Source of the DNA: Campylobacter sp. RM16704
Lineage (GTDB): Bacteria > Campylobacterota > Campylobacteria > Campylobacterales > Campylobacteraceae
Assembly: GCF_000816245.1 (NCBI RefSeq)
Contig: NZ_CP007769.1
Span: 1,148,464-1,212,463 of the forward strand
DNA length: 64,000 bases
Reading direction: 5' to 3'
The position numbers and the translations under genes are program-made. Shown in pieces: positions 57,378 to 64,000 of this stretch (position 1 is its first letter; every line of letters begins with the position of its first letter). Under the pieces are notes generated by a model. The model did no database searches, was not told where the DNA came from, and worked only from the letters and a program-made list of their open reading frames with translations.

Positions 57378-58796
57378 TTAACCAAGTTTTACTTTTAAAA
57401 TTTCATTCACTTTAGCAGGATTAAACGCACCTTTACCTGCCTTCATTGCTTGACCAACAAAGAAACCAAAAAGCTTATCTTTACCACTTTTATATTCAAT
57501 TACCTTATCTTCATTATTTGCTAAAATTTCGTCAATAATCTTTTCAATAGCACTATCATCACTTACTTGTTTTAAACCAAGCTTATCAATAGCTTCATCA
57601 ATTTCAACTTCTGTATTTTCAAACACATAAGCCAATATATCTTTAGCTGCTTTAGCACTAATGACACCTTCTTCTATGCGTTTGATTAATATAGCTAGTT
57701 TTTCTTGCTTAATAGGTGAATTTTCTATAGTCAATTCACCTTTTAAAAGCCCCATCAACTCAGTCGTAAGCCAAGTAACACAAAGCTTTGGATTTAATTT
57801 TTGAACAATTAAATATTCAAAATACCTACAAAGTTCTAATGAAGAAACAATCACCTCGCTATCACTTTCTTTAATACCTAGTTCACTAACAAATCTAGCT
57901 TTTTTTTCATCAGGAAGCTCAGGTATATCTTGACTCAACATTTCATCATCTAAAATCACAGGTAAAAGATCTGGATCTGGAAAATATCTATATTCAGCAG
58001 AATCTTCTTTACCCCTCATACTTCTAGTTACTAAATTAACTGTGTCAAACAATCTTGTTTCTTGTATGATTTCTTGATCGTATTTTCCATCTTCCCATGC
58101 TTCACTTTGACGTTTTACTTCATACTCAATTGCCCTCTGAATAAAACGAAATGAATTCAAGTTTTTAATCTCCACTCTAGTATAAAGTTTATCATCACCC
58201 TTTGGACGAATACTCACATTAGCATCACATCTAAAACTGCCTTCTTGCATATTTGCATCTGAAATATCTAAAAATCTTATAATAGAATGTAATTTTTTCA
58301 AATAAGCTACTGCTTCATCAGAACTTCTAAGTTCAGGTTCACTAACGATTTCAAGCAAAGGTATGCCTGCTCTATTTAAATCTACCTTTGAAAAATTACT
58401 CTCGTGTATATTTTTTCCTGCATCTTCTTCTAAATGAGCTCTAGTAATACCTATGCGTTTATTTTCTCCATTTACATCAATAAACAATTCGCCGTTTTCC
58501 ACGATAGGAATGTCAAATTGTGAAATTTGATAAGCTTTTGGTAAATCAGGATAAAAATAATTTTTTCTATTAAAAATACTTTTTTTATTTATAGTTGCAT
58601 TAACTGCTTTCCCAAATGCTATAGCTTTTTTCACTGCTTCTTGATTTAATACAGGCAAAGCACCTGGTAAAGCTAAACATGTTGGGCATACATTAGTATT
58701 TGATTTTTCTCCAAAAGAAGTTGCACATGAGCAAAAGATTTTTGTTTTTGTATTTAATTGTGCATGAACTTCAAGTCCTATAACAACTTCAAACAT
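57378..58796 (-). CDS. gatB: Aspartyl/glutamyl-tRNA amidotransferase subunit B
   Basis: 472 residues. Conserved [52 protein letters not shown], and a C-terminal GatB/YqeY helical domain (about 325-472). With GatA and GatC (not in this window) it converts Glu-tRNA-Gln and Asp-tRNA-Asn to the amide forms, the route used by Campylobacter, which lacks the direct synthetases. Confidence 0.97.
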   Translation of the reverse strand: MFEVVIGLEVHAQLNTKTKIFCSCATSFGEKSNTNVCPTCLALPGALPVLNQEAVKKAIAFGKAVNATINKKSIFNRKNYFYPDLPKAYQISQFDIPIVENGELFIDVNGENKRIGITRAHLEEDAGKNIHESNFSKVDLNRAGIPLLEIVSEPELRSSDEAVAYLKKLHSIIRFLDISDANMQEGSFRCDANVSIRPKGDDKLYTRVEIKNLNSFRFIQRAIEYEVKRQSEAWEDGKYDQEIIQETRLFDTVNLVTRSMRGKEDSAEYRYFPDPDLLPVILDDEMLSQDIPELPDEKKARFVSELGIKESDSEVIVSSLELCRYFEYLIVQKLNPKLCVTWLTTELMGLLKGELTIENSPIKQEKLAILIKRIEEGVISAKAAKDILAYVFENTEVEIDEAIDKLGLKQVSDDSAIEKIIDEILANNEDKVIEYKSGKDKLFGFFVGQAMKAGKGAFNPAKVNEILKVKLG

Positions 58797-58879
58797 TAAA
58801 ATTTTCCTTGATTTTTTTTGTTTATTCTAGCGTTTTTTATTTCAAAAAGAGTTTAAAAAAGAATAAAAGAAGTTTCTTA

Positions 58880-58913
58880 AAAAAGAAAAAGCAAAAAATA
58901 TTTCTTGCTTTTT
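58880..58913 (-). terminator. Terminator of atpB
   Basis: AAAAAGCAA/TTGCTTTTT 9-bp stem (58886-58894 and 58905-58913) followed on the minus strand by a long T-rich run, just beyond the atpB stop. The remaining 83 bp up to gatB hold nothing else recognisable. Confidence 0.7.
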
Positions 58914-58918
58914 AAAAT

Positions 58919-59599
58919 TCAATGATGCTCATCAACTACAGTTGCACCTGCTAAATAAACATAAGTTAAAATCATAAAAATAAAAGATTGTAAAAATGCC
59001 ATAAAAGTTAAAAGCATATAAGCAGGCAATGGTGCAACCCAAGGCACAAGAGCTAAAATAACTGCTAAGAATAAATCATCTCCCTTGATATTACCAAATA
59101 AACGGAAAGATAAAGAAATAACTCTTGAAAAATGTGAAACAATTTCTATAGGAAACATTAAAGGTGCTAGAATTTTCACAGGCCCCATAAAATGTGCAAA
59201 ATACTTAAAAAACCCTTGAGTTCTAATACCCTCAAAATGATAATAAACAAATACAATAATTGCTAAACTTGCACTAAAATTTAAGCTAGCACTTGGGGCT
59301 TCAAAACCAGGTATAATTCCTATAATATTACTAAAAAATACAATAAAACCTATAGTTGCGACCAATGGTAAGTATTTTCTAGCAGCTTCATCACTACCCA
59401 TAGTATCTCTACCCATACTTAAAATGCCTTCCATATAAGCTTCAGCTAAATTTTGACTACCTCTTGGGACAATTTGCATTGAACTTGTAGCAAGTTTTGC
59501 TAAAATCAAAGAGATTAAGACTACTATACCTAAATGAAAAAAATATGCGAAAGTATGACTAGAATCTATAAAAGAACTAAATAAAAACAAATCTTTCAT
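58919..59599 (-). CDS. atpB: ATP synthase F0 subunit a
   Basis: 226 residues with five to six membrane helices. The essential arginine is seen in [17 protein letters not shown], and the last helices contain [26 protein letters not shown]-like sequence with the conserved Gln. Forms the proton half-channels against the AtpE ring. As in other epsilonproteobacteria, atpB and atpE are apart from each other and from the F1 operon. Confidence 0.96.
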   Translation of the reverse strand: MKDLFLFSSFIDSSHTFAYFFHLGIVVLISLILAKLATSSMQIVPRGSQNLAEAYMEGILSMGRDTMGSDEAARKYLPLVATIGFIVFFSNIIGIIPGFEAPSASLNFSASLAIIVFVYYHFEGIRTQGFFKYFAHFMGPVKILAPLMFPIEIVSHFSRVISLSFRLFGNIKGDDLFLAVILALVPWVAPLPAYMLLTFMAFLQSFIFMILTYVYLAGATVVDEHH

Positions 59600-59677
59600 T
59601 AAAAATCCTTAGCAGAATGTTCAAAGTCAGTATTATAAAAAAAATTTGCTTATATTTTAATGAAAAAATGCTTATTT

Positions 59678-61018
59678 TTACATCCACTCCAAAACTTCTT
59701 TTAAATCTTTTGCTATAAAGCACTTTAAGCTGAGTTCTTCCATAGGTTTAACTGGAACTATAGCATTTTTAAATTTTTGCATTTTTGCTTCTTTTAAACG
59801 CGTATCAAGTGAAAATATTTCCTTAATCTCACCATTTAAACTAAGCTCACCTATAAAAACACTATCTTTACTTAAAGGTCTATTTTTAAAACTAGAAATT
59901 ATAGCTGCAACCACAGCTAGGTCAGCTCCCGTTTCATTTATCTTCACCCCACCACTTACATTTATAAAAACATCATATCTTCCGAGTGGAATTTCAAGCT
60001 TGCGTTCAAGTAAAGCTATTAACATATCTAAACGATTTTTTTCATATCCTGTGGCACTTCTTTTAGGATAAGCACTTTCACAAACTAAAGCTTGAATTTC
60101 AAGCACCAAAGCTCTACTTCCTTCCATTACTACACTTAAAGCACTTCCACTAACTACTTTTCCTCTTGTAAAAAATCTATTAGCTATATCTTTAGCACTA
60201 ATTAAACCCTTTGAAGTCATTTCAAAAATTCCAATTTCACTTATATTTCCAAAGCGATTTTTAAAACCTCTTAAAATTCTCACTTCTTTATTAGTATCAC
60301 CTTCAAAATAAAGCACCACATCTACCATATGTTCTAAAATTCTAGGACCTGCTATAGCTCCATCTTTTGTTATATGACCTATTATAAAAGTGCTTATATT
60401 ATTTGCTTTGCAAAAACGCATAAGTTCAAAAGTAATTTCTCTAACTTGAGTTATACTGCCTGCTGCTGAAGTGATTTTATTAGAATATAAAGTTTGTATA
60501 GAATCAATGATTAAAATTTCATAATCTTTTTTAGAAAGTTCGCTTAAAATATCTTCTAAACAAAGCTCAGTTAATAAAAACAAATTCTCACAATTTGCAT
60601 TTAGACGATCTGCACGCATTTTGATTTGCGATTTACTCTCTTCTCCGCTTACATAAAGTACCTTTTTGCCACTTTTAGCCAAATTTGAAGCAATTTTTAA
60701 CAAAAGCGTAGATTTACCAATCCCAGGAGAACCTCCGATTAAAACCAAAGATCCAACTACAAGCCCACCACCCAAAACCAAATCAAGTTCATTATCTTGA
60801 GTGCTTATACGAGTAAAATTTTCTACTATAACATCATTGATACATACTGCAGAACTTGGAGTGCTTGAAAAAGAATTTAATTCTTTTAAAACTTTAATCT
60901 GTTCTTGTTTTAATTCTATAAAACTATCCCAGGAGCCACAATCAGGACATTTTCCAAGCCATTTACTCTGCTGATTTCCACAAGCTTGACATTCAAATAA
61001 AATTTGTTTTTTAGCCAT
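59678..61018 (-). CDS. radA: DNA repair protein RadA
   Basis: 446 residues. N-terminal C4 zinc finger (CQACGNQQSKWLGKCPDC), RecA-like ATPase with Walker A GGSPGIGKST, the RadA-specific KNRFG motif in GFKNRFGNISEIGIF, and a C-terminal Lon-protease-like domain (about 270-446, VFINVSGGVKINETGADLAVVAA) lacking a proteolytic Ser-Lys dyad, as in the family. It drives branch migration in homologous recombination. Starts 3 bp after ftsY. Confidence 0.97.
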   Translation of the reverse strand: MAKKQILFECQACGNQQSKWLGKCPDCGSWDSFIELKQEQIKVLKELNSFSSTPSSAVCINDVIVENFTRISTQDNELDLVLGGGLVVGSLVLIGGSPGIGKSTLLLKIASNLAKSGKKVLYVSGEESKSQIKMRADRLNANCENLFLLTELCLEDILSELSKKDYEILIIDSIQTLYSNKITSAAGSITQVREITFELMRFCKANNISTFIIGHITKDGAIAGPRILEHMVDVVLYFEGDTNKEVRILRGFKNRFGNISEIGIFEMTSKGLISAKDIANRFFTRGKVVSGSALSVVMEGSRALVLEIQALVCESAYPKRSATGYEKNRLDMLIALLERKLEIPLGRYDVFINVSGGVKINETGADLAVVAAIISSFKNRPLSKDSVFIGELSLNGEIKEIFSLDTRLKEAKMQKFKNAIVPVKPMEELSLKCFIAKDLKEVLEWM

Positions 61019-61021
61019 AAA

Positions 61022-61891
61022 TTATGCAAAAATCTCTTCAATTAAAGTCTTAACATATTCATTAGGATTAAATTCATAAATTTGACCTAATTGTTCACCC
61101 ACTCCTACATATAAAATAGGAAGTTCCAATTCTCTTGCTATGCTAAATAAAGCTCCACCTTTTGCAGTTCCATCAAGCTTTGTAATAACCACTCCATCTA
61201 GCTTTATAAGCTCATTAAAGGCTTTTGCTTGCAAAATTCCTGCTACTCCCTGAGTACCATCAAGAACAAGAATTTTTCTATGAGGAGCTCCTTGCATAGC
61301 TTTATCACTTATACGAACTATTTTTTCAAGCTCATTAGCAAGATTTTTTTGATTTTGCAAACGTCCTGCTGTATCCAAAATAACCCTATCGTAATTTTTA
61401 GATAAACCTTTAGAAATAGTATCATAAGCAACTGCGGAAGGATCATGACCTTGTGAAGTAGCAATAATATCTATTTCAAGTTTTTGTGCCCATAATTTTA
61501 GTTGCTCTATAGCACCTGCTCTAAAAGTATCACAAGCACCAAGTATTATTTTTTCGCCACTTTCTTTATACAAATGTGCCATTTTAGCAATGCTCGTAGT
61601 TTTACCAACCCCATTTACCCCTAAAATCAAATCAACAAAAGGCTTTGCATTAGCAATTTGTGGTTTATCATATATAAAATAAGTTCCCATTACATGCTCT
61701 AAATCAGTCTTTTTAATCTCATCATTTGGAGGAAGATAATAAATAATTTCTTCAACTATTTCATAAGCTACATCAGCTTCTAAAAGCATTTCTTCAAGCA
61801 ATTCTTTTGTAACAATTTTATTTGAAGCTTTGACTAAATGAATACCTTCTAATGTTTTCTTTAAACTATTTTTTAAAAATCCAAACATCAC
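61022..61891 (-). CDS. ftsY: Signal recognition particle receptor FtsY
   Basis: 289 residues: only the NG domain, without the acidic A domain of E. coli FtsY. GTPase motifs: LGVNGVGKTTSIAKMA (G1), DTFRAGAIEQL, VILDTAGRLQNQ (G3) and VITKLDGTAKGG (G4 and nearby). The amphipathic N-terminal helix (MMFGFLKNSLKKTLEGI) is the likely membrane anchor. It docks SRP-ribosome complexes at the translocon. Overlaps the TlpA-like gene by 4 bp. Confidence 0.97.
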   Translation of the reverse strand: MMFGFLKNSLKKTLEGIHLVKASNKIVTKELLEEMLLEADVAYEIVEEIIYYLPPNDEIKKTDLEHVMGTYFIYDKPQIANAKPFVDLILGVNGVGKTTSIAKMAHLYKESGEKIILGACDTFRAGAIEQLKLWAQKLEIDIIATSQGHDPSAVAYDTISKGLSKNYDRVILDTAGRLQNQKNLANELEKIVRISDKAMQGAPHRKILVLDGTQGVAGILQAKAFNELIKLDGVVITKLDGTAKGGALFSIARELELPILYVGVGEQLGQIYEFNPNEYVKTLIEEIFA

Positions 61892-62433
61892 ATTATCACT
61901 TTTTGTATATCAATATCCAGCATTTCTTCAGGTATTAATCCCAAATACTCTTTTATTTTTTCCCCTCTAGTATTAAATAATACCATAGTAGGAATAGCAC
62001 TGATACTTAAAATTTTAGAAAAAACAAAATTATTTTCTCCTAAAGCTACTGGAAAGTTCATTTTGTTTTCTTGTATAAAATTAATGATTTCTTGATCTTT
62101 ATTTTCCTCTAAAAAAAGTGCTATCACTTCAAACCTATCTTGATATTTCATTTGTAAATTATTTAAATGTGGAATTTCTACTTTACATGGAATACACCAT
62201 GTAGTAAAAAATACAAACAATTTAGCCTTAGAATTATCATCAAAATTAAAGCCTTGTTCACTACTTTTAATAAATATTTTTCTACCATCAATAAATTTTA
62301 AAGTCAAATTAACATTACTACTTTGAGATAAGCTCGAGCTATTTAAATTTTCAGTAGTTGAATTTTCCTTATCATTTGAACACGAAAATAAAAAAAATAT
62401 TGGCATAATTATTAATATAATTTTAAGTTTCAA
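61888..62433 (-). CDS. TlpA/ResA-like thioredoxin lipoprotein (Cj1207c-like)
   Basis: 181 residues. Lipobox LFSC (cysteine near 18), a Ser/Asn/Thr-rich linker (19-45), then a TlpA-like domain with active site CIPC in FFTTWCIPCKVEIPHL and cis-Pro in SAIPTMVLF. Predicted periplasmic, membrane-anchored thiol-disulphide reductant, as used in cytochrome c maturation. First gene of the tlpA-ftsY-radA unit; its start follows a divergent 75-bp gap from the cyclo-ligase gene. Confidence 0.88.
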   Translation of the reverse strand: MKLKIILIIMPIFFLFSCSNDKENSTTENLNSSSLSQSSNVNLTLKFIDGRKIFIKSSEQGFNFDDNSKAKLFVFFTTWCIPCKVEIPHLNNLQMKYQDRFEVIALFLEENKDQEIINFIQENKMNFPVALGENNFVFSKILSISAIPTMVLFNTRGEKIKEYLGLIPEEMLDIDIQKVIM

Positions 62434-62508
62434 AAATTGTCCTTATATTTTTTTAAGTTTAAAATTATAACATAAAAAGTTAAAAACTAAAGGAAAGCAA
62501 GGGAAGTT

Positions 62509-63138
62509 TTGACAAAAAACAATTTCAGAATAGAACAAAAAAACAAACTTAATCAAAAAATAAAATATCAATACAAGAAAGATTTTTTGGTTTTTAATGA
62601 AATAAAAAAAATATTGGCTATTTATAAAAATTGCAAAAATATTCTCATATATATTCCTCTAAAATATGAAATTAATCTTTACAAATTTAGACATTTTTTA
62701 GCGAAAAAATATCAAATTTTTGTTCCATTTATGCAAGATAAAAGTTTAAAGGTAGTAAAATTAAGACTAACTCTTGATAAGAAGAGTTTTGGGGTATATG
62801 AACCAAAAGATTCTTTTTTACAAACCCAAATAGATATTGCAATCATCCCTGTTATAGGTGTTGATGCAAATTTTAGAAGAATCGGTCATGGATATGGCTT
62901 TTATGATAGGTTTTTTGAAACAATATCTTATAAAAAACCTTTAGTTATTTTTACACAAATAATAGATGCAAAAAGTTATCAAACTTTTAGTAAAAGTCAT
63001 GACATAAAAGGAAATTTTTATATAAACCCTTATAAAAAATATTTTAGGAAAGTAAAAAACAATGATAGAAATATTAGTCGCTTTAATAGCCGTTTTTACA
63101 GGTGCAGGGATTGGATATGTAGTCGCCAAAAAGATTAA
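62509..63138 (+). CDS. 5-formyltetrahydrofolate cyclo-ligase family protein
   Basis: 209 residues from a TTG with AGGAAAGCAAGGGAAG upstream. Family features: ILIYIPLKYEINLYKF (early strand), VFVPFMQDKSLKVVKL, and the substrate/phosphate loop GVDANFRRIGHGYGFYDRFF. Converts 5-formyl-THF to 5,10-methenyl-THF with ATP. The last 26 codons overlap the start of rny in another frame. The tail after about residue 184 is Arg-rich and probably has no conserved role. Confidence 0.88.
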   Translation: MTKNNFRIEQKNKLNQKIKYQYKKDFLVFNEIKKILAIYKNCKNILIYIPLKYEINLYKFRHFLAKKYQIFVPFMQDKSLKVVKLRLTLDKKSFGVYEPKDSFLQTQIDIAIIPVIGVDANFRRIGHGYGFYDRFFETISYKKPLVIFTQIIDAKSYQTFSKSHDIKGNFYINPYKKYFRKVKNNDRNISRFNSRFYRCRDWICSRQKD

Positions 63139-64000
63139 TGATGCAAATTTTAATATCTTTTTAGAACAAGCAAAAGCAAAAGCAAAAGCTATAGAATATG
63201 AAGCTGAATTGATACTTAAAGATGCAAAAAATTCTGTAGCTGAAGCTGAATTTGCAGCAAAGAAAAAATTTGAAGAAAAGGTTCAAAAGTTACAAAAAGA
63301 ACACTCTATTAAATTGGAGGAATTGAATAAAAAAGAACAAAATTTAAATTATCAAGAAAAGCTTTATGAAGAAAACAGAAATAAATTTGTAAAAGAACAG
63401 CAATCTTTAAAAGCTTTATATGAAGAAAATGAGATTTTAAAACAAAACTACGAAGAAAAACTTAATAATGTTTTAAAAATTCTTGAACATTCAACAGGAC
63501 TTACACAAGATGAAGCAAGAGAAATTATTTTGCAAAAAGTTAAAGAAAATTCAAGAGCTGAGATTGCTCATATTGTTAGAAAATACGAAGAAGAAGCAAG
63601 AAATGAAGCCAAAAGAAAAGCTAATTTTATCCTAGCACAAGCTACTTCAAGATTTGCAGGGGAATTTGCCGCTGAAAGATTAATCAATGTAGTAAATATA
63701 AAAAACGATGAATTAAAAGGACGTATTATAGGTAAAGAAGGTAGGAATGTTAAAACCTTGGAAATGGTTTTAGGTGTAGATATTATCATTGATGATACAC
63801 CCGGAGCAATTATAGTAAGTTGTTTTAATCTTTATAGACGTGCCATTGCTACAAAGGTGATTGAGCTTTTAGTAGAAGATGGCAGAATTCAACCTGCAAG
63901 AATAGAAGAAATTCACGAAAAGGTTTGTAAAGATTTTGAAGATAATATTTTAGAAGAAGGACAAACTATAGTAATGGATTTAGGATTGAACCAAATTCAT
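63062..64000 (+). CDS. rny: Ribonuclease Y, N-terminal part (continues past window)
   Basis: Open frame from the ATG at 63062 to the window edge (313 residues; the stop is outside). N-terminal membrane anchor (residues 1-22, IEILVALIAVFTGAGIGYVV), a long coiled coil (about 30-165), then a KH domain with GRIIGKEGRNVKTLEMVLG, followed by the beginning of the HD region. The catalytic HD motif is beyond the window. It is a membrane-bound endoribonuclease that initiates mRNA turnover. The ATG lies inside the preceding gene; ribosome site GGAAAG about 12 nt upstream. Confidence 0.93.
   Translation, partial: MIEILVALIAVFTGAGIGYVVAKKINDANFNIFLEQAKAKAKAIEYEAELILKDAKNSVAEAEFAAKKKFEEKVQKLQKEHSIKLEELNKKEQNLNYQEKLYEENRNKFVKEQQSLKALYEENEILKQNYEEKLNNVLKILEHSTGLTQDEAREIILQKVKENSRAEIAHIVRKYEEEARNEAKRKANFILAQATSRFAGEFAAERLINVVNIKNDELKGRIIGKEGRNVKTLEMVLGVDIIIDDTPGAIIVSCFNLYRRAIATKVIELLVEDGRIQPARIEEIHEKVCKDFEDNILEEGQTIVMDLGLNQIH

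Overview
The window is AT-rich chromosomal DNA from an epsilonproteobacterium, almost certainly a thermotolerant Campylobacter of the C. jejuni / C. lari type. The evidence is the P19/FTR1 iron operon, the ftsA-ftsZ, pheS-pheT-aroA-ispH-rpsA and ftsY-radA gene blocks, intragenic poly-G contingency tracts, and an AtpE with a signal-like N-terminus. From memory, most blocks match C. jejuni blocks internally (Cj1658-1665, Cj0680-0696, Cj0891-0898, Cj0932-0936, Cj1195-1197, Cj1204-1209), but they are joined in a different order here. The species cannot be fixed from the window alone; a C. lari-group genome is an inference. I see no insertion sequence, prophage, CRISPR array, rRNA or dedicated transcription factor. 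No gene-free stretch exceeds about 290 bp.

Region 1 (1-6955, minus strand) is the accessory part. It encodes a phase-variable secreted protein with a G10 tract after a long signal peptide, then a two-partner-secretion exoprotein with GLUG-like repeats and a C-terminal cysteine pair, then the start of its outer-membrane transporter, cut by the window edge. The three genes look like one operon, so the G-tract switch could also affect the secretion pair.

Region 2 (6956-15276, minus) is the complete P19 iron-uptake operon: FTR1-like permease, P19, an Fe-S type membrane protein, two FtsX/MacB-type permeases, an ABC ATPase and two thioredoxin-like lipoproteins. A good Fur-box candidate lies over the promoter. 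dctA, a D-amino acid aminotransferase and a family-90 glycosyltransferase follow (15277-18493).

Region 3 (18604-30966) is division and envelope biology: rsmH with an FtsL-like gene, a PpiD-like chaperone, ftsA, ftsZ, pncB, ispG, priA, a pseudopilin, and two tiny genes resembling ZapA and ZapB. uvrB and a second phase-variable gene (G11, LtaS/OpgB-like phosphoglycerol transferase) follow to 35012.

Region 4 (35060-48741) is housekeeping: efp; the pheS-pheT-aroA-ispH-rpsA-hypothetical-serA cluster; a HIT protein; and pycB-pckA for anaplerosis and gluconeogenesis. Region 5 (48800-55296) holds three tandem SNF-family Na+ symporters with a 217-bp identical segment, atpE, tRNA-Leu(GAG), and a soluble double-PAS chemoreceptor resembling CetZ/Tlp8. 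Region 6 (55312-64000) is pyrC2 (metal-ligand-deficient), gpsA, gatB, atpB, radA, ftsY, a TlpA-like lipoprotein, 5-formyl-THF cyclo-ligase and the start of rny.

Genes are tightly packed, with many 4-bp ATGA-type overlaps. Convergent junctions show two styles: a bidirectional hairpin overlapping both stops, or two stop codons sharing one TTAA.
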